From Rickettsiales bacterium (GTDB taxonomy: Bacteria > Pseudomonadota > Alphaproteobacteria > Rickettsiales > UBA3002), in assembly GCA_002725445.1 (NCBI GenBank), contig PBPD01000086.1, forward strand, positions 1 through 7,834: a DNA stretch of 7,834 nt. Direction: 5' to 3'. This document shows, one piece after another, positions 1-5,223 of the stretch. Below the pieces are notes generated by a model, which was given only the letters and a program-made list of their open reading frames with translations, was not told where the DNA came from and searched no databases. The first letter of the stretch is position 1, and every line of letters begins with the position of its first letter. A program made the translations under genes and the position numbers.

Positions 1-1108
1 CCACTTTCAGCCCTTGGCGCTGCCAGTTGGCAACGGCGTCAGCGGCCAGATTCTGGGGGAGTACCTTGCTTTGGCCGGCCATAGTGTCGTGGGTGTAAAG
101 CGCGGTTTTGAGGTCAGTACGATATACAACAGCCGTTCCCAGCTTGCCCACCACAATGCCTGCGGCGACATTGGCGCTGAGCGCGGCATCTGCCAAATCG
201 AGCCCGCTGGCATGCGCTACGGCCAGTGTGGCAATGGCGGTATCACCTGCGCCAGAGACATCAAACACCTCTTTCGCGCGCGCAGGGATATGCAGGTTTT
301 TGCCATCCTTGTAAACGAGTGTCATGCCGTCCTTGCCCCGTGTTACCAGCACATGCTCTAAGGCATGTTCCTTCAGCAAAGCGTGGGCTGCTTCAACAAT
401 CTCAACATCATTATCAAAATGGTCTCGCCCACTGGCATTGGCCAGCTCACTTAGATTGGGGCTTACCAGATAGGCGCCCGCATATAGCCCAAAATCGCGG
501 CTTTTAGGGTCTACAATAACTTTTTTGTTGTGCTCTTTCGCGGTGTCAATGATGCGGCGAATAAGATGCGGGCTGAGTGTGCCCTTCCCGTAATCGGAAA
601 GAATGATGATATCGAAATTCGCAATCACATCCTTGGCGATATCCATCAGCTGGGATTCGCTGGCCTCACTAATAGCTGCGCGGGTTTCTTTGTCAGAGCG
701 CAATAATTGCTGATTGCCGGCAATATAGCGGGTTTTCTTGGTGCTAATACGGTCTTTCTCGGACAATACATATGGCTCTACATTTTCTTCTTCGCCAATC
801 AGGCCGAGTAATTGCTTGCCAACGGCGTCATCGCCTACGACGGAGAGAAAGCAGGCTTCTGCTCCAAGCGATACGATATTACGTACCACATTGCCGGCAC
901 CGCCCAGCATCAAATCTTCCGACTCCATCGAAAAGACAGGGATGGGGGCTTCTGGCGAAATACGCTCCACGCTGCCATAGATGAAACGATCGAGCATAAT
1001 ATCGCCGATACACAACACGCGCGCCTTGGAAAAATCATCTACCCGTCCGGCGAGTTCCGCCACCTGAGACGAAGGGGAAGCAGGGCTAATCTGTTCTATC
1101 TCAGCCAC
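1..1108 (-). CDS. hldE: Bifunctional heptose-7-phosphate kinase / heptose-1-phosphate adenylyltransferase, kinase half (3' end cut by window)
   Basis: PfkB/ribokinase-family kinase that phosphorylates D-glycero-D-manno-heptose 7-phosphate at C1 on the way to ADP-heptose for the LPS inner core; cytoplasmic. The frame stays open from a GTG at 1108 to the window edge (369 codons). Visible motifs are RISPEAPIPV (residues 49-58), the glycine pair motif GGAGN (69-73), SDYGKG (about 171-176), SPNLSEL (about 216-222) and the PfkB signature DVSGAGDT (283-290) with catalytic Asp289. GTAVV after the kinase core and a linker ending WQRQGLKV match the join to the C-terminal cytidylyltransferase-like domain, so I infer the fused HldE form with its second domain outside the window. 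No in-frame ATG lies between the upstream stop codon (1115-1117) and the conserved region, so GTG 1108 is chosen; AGGCAGG-like bases precede it by about 11. A GTG at 1063 is the alternative. The gene follows the DUF1013 gene by 20 bases and is probably co-transcribed. Confidence 0.93.
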   Translation of the reverse strand, partial: MAEIEQISPASPSSQVAELAGRVDDFSKARVLCIGDIMLDRFIYGSVERISPEAPIPVFSMESEDLMLGGAGNVVRNIVSLGAEACFLSVVGDDAVGKQLLGLIGEEENVEPYVLSEKDRISTKKTRYIAGNQQLLRSDKETRAAISEASESQLMDIAKDVIANFDIIILSDYGKGTLSPHLIRRIIDTAKEHNKKVIVDPKSRDFGLYAGAYLVSPNLSELANASGRDHFDNDVEIVEAAHALLKEHALEHVLVTRGKDGMTLVYKDGKNLHIPARAKEVFDVSGAGDTAIATLAVAHASGLDLADAALSANVAAGIVVGKLGTAVVYRTDLKTALYTHDTMAGQSKVLPQNLAADAVANWQRQGLKV

Positions 1109-1128
1109 GTGCGCTTATACCTGCCTGC

Positions 1129-1695
1129 TTACGCTGATTCAGACGTAGCAGACGTATCGTCGCTGGTTTCTGGCTGCTTAGGTGCAAATTTTTCCACCTG
1201 CTCATCCAGCGCCGTTTGCGTGCAAAGGCCCAGCAACACCGGATCTTTTGGCTTAATGTTGCTGATGTTCCAGTGCGTGCGGTCACGGATGGCTTCGATG
1301 GTTTTCTTGGTTGTACCGATCAGGCGAACAATCTTGGACTCTGGCAGGTAAGGGTGGTTTTTCAACAGCCATGCGATTGCTTCTGGCTTGTCCTGACGAC
1401 GAGCGATAGGCGTATAGCGTGCGCCTTTGCCTTTTTGCTTGGTGTGCTCGCGCGCTTTAGGCGACAATTTCATGCGATAGTCGCTATCAGCTTCAGCCTT
1501 TTCAATTTCTTCGCGCAGCACTTGCTGTGCAACCACAGGGTCTTGCCCAACAATACCTACAGCCACTTCACCATCGGCAATACCTTGCACTTCAAGCGAG
1601 TGCATGCCGCAGAAATCCCCAATTTGCTCAAAGGTGAGCGCTGTGTTCTCAACCAGCCATACAGCGGTTGCTTTTGGCATAAGCGGAAGTGCCAT
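1129..1695 (-). CDS. DUF1013 family protein, TrcR-type putative cell-cycle transcription regulator
   Basis: 188-residue cytoplasmic protein of the alphaproteobacterial DUF1013 family, which I recall being renamed TrcR (transcriptional cell cycle regulator). The N-terminus MALPLMPKATAVWLVENTAL and the following EVQGIADGEVA stretch (35-45) are the strongly conserved family hallmark. Two segments resemble helix-turn-helix units: about 17-42 (FEQIGDFCGMHSLEVQGIAD) and about 104-139 (EAIAWLLKNHPYLPESKIVR, then LIGTTKKTIEAIRDR), which fits a DNA-binding role. A basic linker (77-101) joins them, and the tail after 170 is low-complexity Ser/Thr/acidic. ATG 1695 is chosen because the conserved N-terminus begins there and AAGGAA lies 7 bases upstream; the longer reading from 1743 would run back through a terminator hairpin and adds unconserved residues. 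hldE follows after 20 bases. The regulatory function is family knowledge from memory, not shown by this sequence. Confidence 0.9.
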   Translation of the reverse strand: MALPLMPKATAVWLVENTALTFEQIGDFCGMHSLEVQGIADGEVAVGIVGQDPVVAQQVLREEIEKAEADSDYRMKLSPKAREHTKQKGKGARYTPIARRQDKPEAIAWLLKNHPYLPESKIVRLIGTTKKTIEAIRDRTHWNISNIKPKDPVLLGLCTQTALDEQVEKFAPKQPETSDDTSATSESA

Positions 1696-1701
1696 GGTAA
1701 A

Positions 1702-1707
1702 TTCCTT
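1702..1707 (-). promoter_or_regulatory. Ribosome binding site for the DUF1013 gene
   Basis: AAGGAA on the minus strand, 6 bases of site followed by a 6- to 7-base spacer before ATG 1695. It decides the start of the DUF1013 gene in favour of the conserved MALPLM N-terminus over an upstream in-frame ATG at 1743. Confidence 0.7.
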
Positions 1708-1729
1708 ATCGTTTAGATTAACTTGCCAC

Positions 1730-1757
1730 AAATAATAAAGCACCGCAAATGCGGTGC
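1730..1757 (-). terminator. Rho-independent terminator after the quinone oxidoreductase gene
   Basis: Perfect 7-bp GC-rich inverted repeat GCACCGC/GCGGTGC (1740-1746 and 1751-1757) with a 4-base loop, followed on the minus strand by TTTATTATTTG. The stem begins 8 bases after the oxidoreductase stop codon. It separates this gene from the DUF1013-hldE pair downstream. The U-rich tail contains TATTAT (1732-1737), which could also be a -10 element for the DUF1013 gene, but no convincing -35 box stands at the right distance. Confidence 0.75.
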
Positions 1758-1765
1758 GTGCTATT

Positions 1766-2749
1766 TCAGTCTATTTGTAATAGAATTTTCCCGCAATGCA
1801 AGCCTTCTTCCATGTGTGCATGCGCTTTTGCTGCCTCATGCAGCGGGAAAACAGAGTCTATCACAGGCGCTATCTGCCCCTTAGCCAGTAATGGCCAGAT
1901 ATAGGCCTGTAATGCATTAATATAATTCGCTTTTTCTTCATTGCTGCGCGAACGAAGCGTGACACCAATCCAGCTGAGATGTTTAAGTAGCAACGCGCCT
2001 GCGTTTACTTCGCATGTGGCGCCCTGCAAAAATGCGATGCTGATTAGGCGACCGCCACGGCGCATGGCCTTGAAATTACGGGTAATATAGTCGCCGCCGA
2101 CCATATCGAGCACAACATCTACACCCTCGCCATCTGTCGCGCGCTTGATTTCTTCAACGTAATCCTGCGCTCGGTAATTGATGGCCTGTGCGCCAAGTGT
2201 TTCGCAAAGGGCGCATTTTTCAGCGGTGCCGGCGGTAGCAAACACCTCTGCCCCCCATGCGTTGCATAGCTGGATGGCGGTGGTGCCAATGCCACTGCTG
2301 CCACCGTGAATCAGCACGCGCTCACCTTCTTGCAGACGCGCCTGATCTTTCAGGCACATCCAGACGGTGAGAAATGTCTCGGGCAGTGCAGCTGCTTCCT
2401 TGAGGCCAAGCCCTTGGGGAATGGGTAGGCATTGATCAGCCTCTGCCACGCAATAAGCAGCATAACCGCCGCCCGGCAGCAGGGCGCATACTTCATCGCC
2501 TTGCTTCCAGTCCTGCACATCTTCGCCAACGGCAACGATTGTCCCAGAGACTTCGAGACCGGGCAGGGGTGATGCGCCTTCTGGTGGCGGGTATGTGCCC
2601 TTCCGCTGGAATATGTCGGCACGGTTTAAGCCAGCATAGGCCGATTGAATGAGCACTTGCTGTGCGCCAATGGACGGTGTGGGCTGCGTGCCATACACCA
2701 ATTGCTTGTCTTCAATCGATATGGCGTGCATCTCTGTGGGAATAGACAT
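1766..2749 (-). CDS. NAD(P)H:quinone oxidoreductase, zinc-free MDR family (PIG3-like)
   Basis: 327-residue cytoplasmic medium-chain dehydrogenase/reductase of the quinone oxidoreductase branch, predicted to reduce quinones or other electrophilic carbonyls with NADPH. The N-terminal GroES-like domain carries NRADIFQRKGTYPPP (42-56) and LPGLEVSGTIVAVGEDV (62-78). The Rossmann domain carries the nucleotide-binding motif HGGSSGIGTTAIQL (148-161) and DVVLDMVGG (211-219). The catalytic and structural zinc cysteines of true alcohol dehydrogenases are not present. Length and motif order match the PIG3-type family. ATG 2749 is used; Met7 is a possible alternative start, and GGAATGG lies 7 bases upstream of ATG 2749. 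The gene is divergent from the DUF1192 gene and is followed by its own terminator. The natural substrate cannot be read from the sequence. Confidence 0.93.
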   Translation of the reverse strand: MSIPTEMHAISIEDKQLVYGTQPTPSIGAQQVLIQSAYAGLNRADIFQRKGTYPPPEGASPLPGLEVSGTIVAVGEDVQDWKQGDEVCALLPGGGYAAYCVAEADQCLPIPQGLGLKEAAALPETFLTVWMCLKDQARLQEGERVLIHGGSSGIGTTAIQLCNAWGAEVFATAGTAEKCALCETLGAQAINYRAQDYVEEIKRATDGEGVDVVLDMVGGDYITRNFKAMRRGGRLISIAFLQGATCEVNAGALLLKHLSWIGVTLRSRSNEEKANYINALQAYIWPLLAKGQIAPVIDSVFPLHEAAKAHAHMEEGLHCGKILLQID

Positions 2750-2811
2750 GACTCAGCCATTCCATATCTGCTCAAAAAATGCTAGGACTTTCTGTAGAAG
2801 CAGGAGGCGCT
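2750..2811. promoter_or_regulatory. Divergent intergenic region, promoters expected for both flanking genes
   Basis: This 62-base spacer lies between two divergently read start codons (2749 minus, 2812 plus), so each direction needs initiation here or just inside the neighbour. It includes an A-run at about 2775-2780. I could not place a convincing -35/-10 pair in either direction, and I see no clear operator palindrome. The call rests on geometry alone. Confidence 0.4.
2802..2807 (+). promoter_or_regulatory. Strong ribosome binding site for the DUF1192 gene
   Basis: A full AGGAGG consensus lies 4 bases before ATG 2812. It settles the start of the DUF1192 protein at 2812 and not at the in-frame ATG 2779, which has no such site and would place the AGGAGG inside the coding region. 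Confidence 0.8.
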
Positions 2812-3000
2812 ATGTTTGATGAAGAAGATGTAAAGCCCAAAGCGGGTATGACGCCGCAAGCCTTGGTGCTGGATGATATGTCCGTGGATGCGATGCAGGA
2901 ATATATTGGCTGGCTGGAAGCGGAAATTGCCCGCGTAAAGGCAGAAATTGCAAAACGTGGCGATGTGAAATTAGCGGCCGAATCCCTGTTTAAGGCCTAG
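2812..3000 (+). CDS. DUF1192 family small coiled-coil protein
   Basis: 62-residue soluble protein beginning MFDEEDVKPK. The C-terminal half is a predicted short coiled coil with alternating charge, IGWLEAEIARVKAEIAKRGD (about residues 32-51), ending AAESLFKA. This pattern (acidic start, a short linker with LDDMSVDAMQEYI, a Glu/Ala/Arg helix, then a small residue stretch and an aromatic) is typical of the alphaproteobacterial DUF1192 family, whose function I do not know. It probably forms dimers or binds a partner through the helix. The start is fixed by the AGGAGG at 2802-2807. The stop codon is two bases before the ATG of the patatin gene, so the two are almost certainly co-transcribed and may be translationally coupled. 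Confidence 0.85.
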   Translation: MFDEEDVKPKAGMTPQALVLDDMSVDAMQEYIGWLEAEIARVKAEIAKRGDVKLAAESLFKA

Positions 3001-3002
3001 CC

Positions 3003-4091
3003 ATGCCCTCACACCCCGCAGGTAGCAAAAAATATATAAAGGGAAGGCATCCCGGAAGCGCGAAGCAGGCCGACAAACGCAAGGCAAAGCGGCTCAATCT
3101 GGCATTGCAGGGTGGCGGCTCGCATGGCGCCTTCACCTGGGGCGTGTTGGAGCGTTTGTTAGAGGACGAATATCTGGAGTTTGAAGGTATAACAGGCACC
3201 AGCGCCGGTGCTATGAACGGCGTGATACTGGCACAAGGTATGATGGAAGGTGGGCGCGTTCGTGCGCGCGAGCTACTGGGTGAGTTCTGGTATCGTGTGA
3301 GCCGCTCGGCTGCGTTCAATCCCTTACAGCCGGATATGATGGATAAATGGCTCGCCAGTTGGGGCATCCCTTATGCGCCCGGTGCACTTACCATCGATAT
3401 GATCAATCGCATGTTTTCGCCATCGCAGCTCAATATGTTCGATGTGAACCCGCTGCGCGACATTGTCGAAGAGTTAGTGAACTTTGAGGCACTGCGCGAG
3501 CAAAGCGTCCTGAAATTGTTTGTGAATGCCACCAATGTGTTAAACGGCAAAATCAAAGTGTTCCGCACCAGCGAATTAACGCTGGATATGGTCATGGCTT
3601 CGGCTTGTTTGCCATTTGTGTTCAAAACAGTGGAGGTGGATGGCGTGCCTTACTGGGATGGTGGTTATTCCGGCAATCCGGCTATCTACCCACTCTTTTA
3701 TGATTGCAGCGCGAGTGACGTGGCGATTATCCAGATCAATCCTGTCCATATTGACGATGCGCCACAGACAGCGCCAGAGATACTGGATCGGGTGAATGAG
3801 ATCAGCTTCAACAACACCCTCATGCGCGAAATGCGCGCCATTGCCTTTGTGAAGAAGCTGCTAGCCAAGCACGAAATCTCAGACGCGCAATATAAGGATA
3901 TGCATGTGCATCTGATCGAGGCGGAAGAGTTGATGAACGACTTCAGCCACACCACGAAGAATAACGTGGATTGGGAATTTTTGCGCCATTTGCACAATAT
4001 TGGCTATCAGGCCGCCGACGAATGGCTGGCGCAGCACTATGAAGACATAGGGAAACGTTCATCGATCGACATCGATGATATATATTTATAA
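3003..4091 (+). CDS. Patatin-like phospholipase family protein
   Basis: 362-residue serine lipid acyl hydrolase of the patatin family, expected to cleave acyl esters with a Ser/Asp dyad. The order is: oxyanion-hole loop QGGGSHGAF (36-44), nucleophile elbow GTSAG (65-69) with Ser67, the conserved ASACLP (199-204), and the DGG motif (219-221) with catalytic Asp219. All catalytic elements are intact. The family I recognise has the same long C-terminal region (LMREMRAIAFVKKLL, then HLHNIG and a final GKRSSIDIDDIYL) and in other alphaproteobacteria often lies near 3-hydroxybutyrate dehydrogenase (from memory); no such gene is seen here. No signal peptide or membrane span is visible. The first 30 residues are very basic (about ten Lys/Arg) and precede the catalytic fold. 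ATG 3003 is the only reasonable start, as the next Met is residue 71; AAGG lies 7 bases upstream, inside the end of the DUF1192 gene. It converges on rpmE with 30 bases between the stop codons. The substrate is unknown. Confidence 0.93.
   Translation: MPSHPAGSKKYIKGRHPGSAKQADKRKAKRLNLALQGGGSHGAFTWGVLERLLEDEYLEFEGITGTSAGAMNGVILAQGMMEGGRVRARELLGEFWYRVSRSAAFNPLQPDMMDKWLASWGIPYAPGALTIDMINRMFSPSQLNMFDVNPLRDIVEELVNFEALREQSVLKLFVNATNVLNGKIKVFRTSELTLDMVMASACLPFVFKTVEVDGVPYWDGGYSGNPAIYPLFYDCSASDVAIIQINPVHIDDAPQTAPEILDRVNEISFNNTLMREMRAIAFVKKLLAKHEISDAQYKDMHVHLIEAEELMNDFSHTTKNNVDWEFLRHLHNIGYQAADEWLAQHYEDIGKRSSIDIDDIYL
4059..4091 (+). terminator. Possible terminator hairpin overlapping the end of the patatin gene
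   Basis: Perfect 8-bp inverted repeat TCATCGAT/ATCGATGA (4059-4066 and 4071-4078) with loop CGAC, followed by an AT-rich run TATATATTTATAA that contains the stop codon. The stem is only half GC and the tail is mixed A and T, so termination strength is doubtful. The repeat also encodes the last residues (SSIDIDD), so it may be a coincidence of codons. Confidence 0.3.
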
Positions 4092-4098
4092 GAATCCG

Positions 4099-4122
4099 AA
4101 AAAGAACGTCGTGTGTAGCGAC
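4099..4122 (-). terminator. Weak terminator-like hairpin after rpmE
   Basis: A 4-bp stem GTCG/CGAC (4119-4122 and 4108-4111) with a 7-base loop starts at the rpmE stop codon and is followed on the minus strand by GTTCTTTTT. The T-run is right but the stem is very short, so this is only a candidate. Confidence 0.2.
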
Positions 4123-4349
4123 TATTTCTTGCTTTTGAAATCCAGACCGCCAAAGCGCTCGTTGAATTTCTCCATACGACCGGTTTTCTTCAGGTGTACG
4201 CCACCAACCCAAGCTGGGTGGGTCTTAGGATCAACGTCCAATTGCAGCGTGTCGCCTTCTTTACCGTAGGTCGAACGGGTTTTATAAGTGCTACCGTCGG
4301 TCATAACAACGGTGATTTCGTGATAATCAGGATGAATGCCTGCCTTCAT
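4122..4349 (-). CDS. rpmE: 50S ribosomal protein L31 (zinc-independent form)
   Basis: 75-residue large-subunit ribosomal protein L31, which helps bridge the two subunits. The N-terminus MKAGIHPDYHEITVVMTDG, then KTRSTYGKEGDTLQLDVD (23-40), HPAWVGG (44-50) and the C-terminal RMEKFNERFGGL (58-69) match the family. The zinc-binding cysteines of the E. coli protein are absent: the positions equivalent to C16, C18, C37 and C40 are Met16, Asp18, Asp40 and Thr43, and the protein has no cysteine at all, so it should not need zinc. ATG 4349 is chosen over the upstream in-frame ATG at 4367 because homologues begin MK..IHP and GGAGAG sits 4 bases upstream (4354-4359). The gene lies 70 bases after thiD on the same strand and converges on the patatin gene. 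Confidence 0.95.
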   Translation of the reverse strand: MKAGIHPDYHEITVVMTDGSTYKTRSTYGKEGDTLQLDVDPKTHPAWVGGVHLKKTGRMEKFNERFGGLDFKSKK

Positions 4350-4379
4350 GTTTCTCTCCATTCGCAACTAAGGAGCGGT

Positions 4380-4408
4380 TGTTTAACGTATTACCCCGCA
4401 AAGCGCAA
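4380..4408 (-). promoter_or_regulatory. Candidate promoter for rpmE
   Basis: The 70-base gap between thiD and rpmE holds TTGCGC (4403-4408) and TAAACA (4380-4385) on the minus strand with a 17-base spacer, about 30 bases before the rpmE ATG. The matches to the sigma-70 consensus are partial (the -10 box shares three of six bases). A run of seven T follows the thiD stop codon without any hairpin before it, so it is not called a terminator. Confidence 0.2.
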
Positions 4409-4419
4409 GCAAAAAAACG

Positions 4420-5220
4420 CTATGATTGCAAGGGGTGTAGGTGGTTGAGAGGCCCTGCACCTTGGCCAAAACCCGGCGCAGTCTGAATTGCTTTATACAC
4501 ATAGCTGCGTGCTTTGCGCACCGCCTCGCCAAGCGGTACGCCTGCGCCGCGGTGGCAGGCAATGGCGGACGCCAACGTGCAGCCGGTGCCATGCGTGTTG
4601 TTAGAGAAGAGGCGTTCGCCCTTAAATTGTTCGATACGATCATTATCCAGCAGCAGGTCAATTAGCTGAGGTCCGCTGTCATGGCCGCCTTTCACCAAAA
4701 TAGATGCTTTGGTAAGTGGGGCGAGGCTGCGCGCCGCCTGCTCGCGCTCTTGCAGGCTTTCCACGCTCTGCCCACTCAGCAATGCCAGCTCTGGCAGGTT
4801 AGGGGTCAATAATGTGGCCAATGGCAGCATATGGGTTTTGAAGCTTTCTATCGCATCGCTTGCCAGCAATGTGTCGCCACTGGTTGCCACCATCACAGGG
4901 TCAAGAATCACTGGGACGGTGCGCGCTACATTTTGTAATGCTCCAGCTACCGCCTCTACGGTCGCCACGTCATGCAGCATGCCTATCTTTATGGCATCAA
5001 CCCCGATATCTTCCACCACACATTCGATCTGACCAGCGATGATGTCGGCAGGCACACCGTGAATGGCGCGCACGCCTTGCGTGTTTTGCACGGTGATGGC
5101 GGTAATGGCTGTCATAGCATACCCGCCCAAAGCGGTGACGGTTTTGATGTCAGCCTGAATGCCTGCACCGCCTCCGCTATCGGAACCTGCGATGATAAGT
5201 ATGCGCGGTGGCTTTTGCAT
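4420..5220 (-). CDS. thiD: Bifunctional hydroxymethylpyrimidine kinase / phosphomethylpyrimidine kinase
   Basis: 266-residue cytoplasmic ribokinase-fold enzyme that phosphorylates hydroxymethylpyrimidine (HMP) and then HMP phosphate to give HMP diphosphate for thiamine synthesis. Motifs in order: ILIIAGSDSGGGAGIQADIK (7-26), ALGGYAMTAITAITVQNTQG (30-49), DAIKIGML (75-82), VILDPVMVATSGD (104-116), LTPNLPE (138-144), ILVKGGH (174-180) and NNTHGTGCTLASAIA (207-221). The GTGC anion hole includes Cys214, equivalent to the catalytic cysteine of enteric ThiD. Length is normal for the single-domain enzyme, with no ThiE fusion. ATG 5220 lies three bases after the glmM stop codon and has no clear ribosome binding site, so translation probably depends on coupling to glmM. 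No other thiamine gene and no TPP riboswitch is seen in the window. Confidence 0.95.
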   Translation of the reverse strand: MQKPPRILIIAGSDSGGGAGIQADIKTVTALGGYAMTAITAITVQNTQGVRAIHGVPADIIAGQIECVVEDIGVDAIKIGMLHDVATVEAVAGALQNVARTVPVILDPVMVATSGDTLLASDAIESFKTHMLPLATLLTPNLPELALLSGQSVESLQEREQAARSLAPLTKASILVKGGHDSGPQLIDLLLDNDRIEQFKGERLFSNNTHGTGCTLASAIACHRGAGVPLGEAVRKARSYVYKAIQTAPGFGQGAGPLNHLHPLQS

Positions 5221-5223
5221 GAT

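Noticed and set aside
812..1351. Plus-strand open frame of 179 codons
   Set aside because: It lies antisense across the start of hldE and the end of the DUF1013 gene, both of which have clear family motifs; its translation resembles nothing known.
2779..2811. Upstream extension of the DUF1192 protein by 11 residues
   Set aside because: The AGGAGG at 2802-2807 would be inside the coding region, and the family begins with the acidic MFDEEDV-like start.
4411..4419. Run of T on the minus strand after thiD as a terminator
   Set aside because: No inverted repeat of more than two base pairs lies directly before the run.
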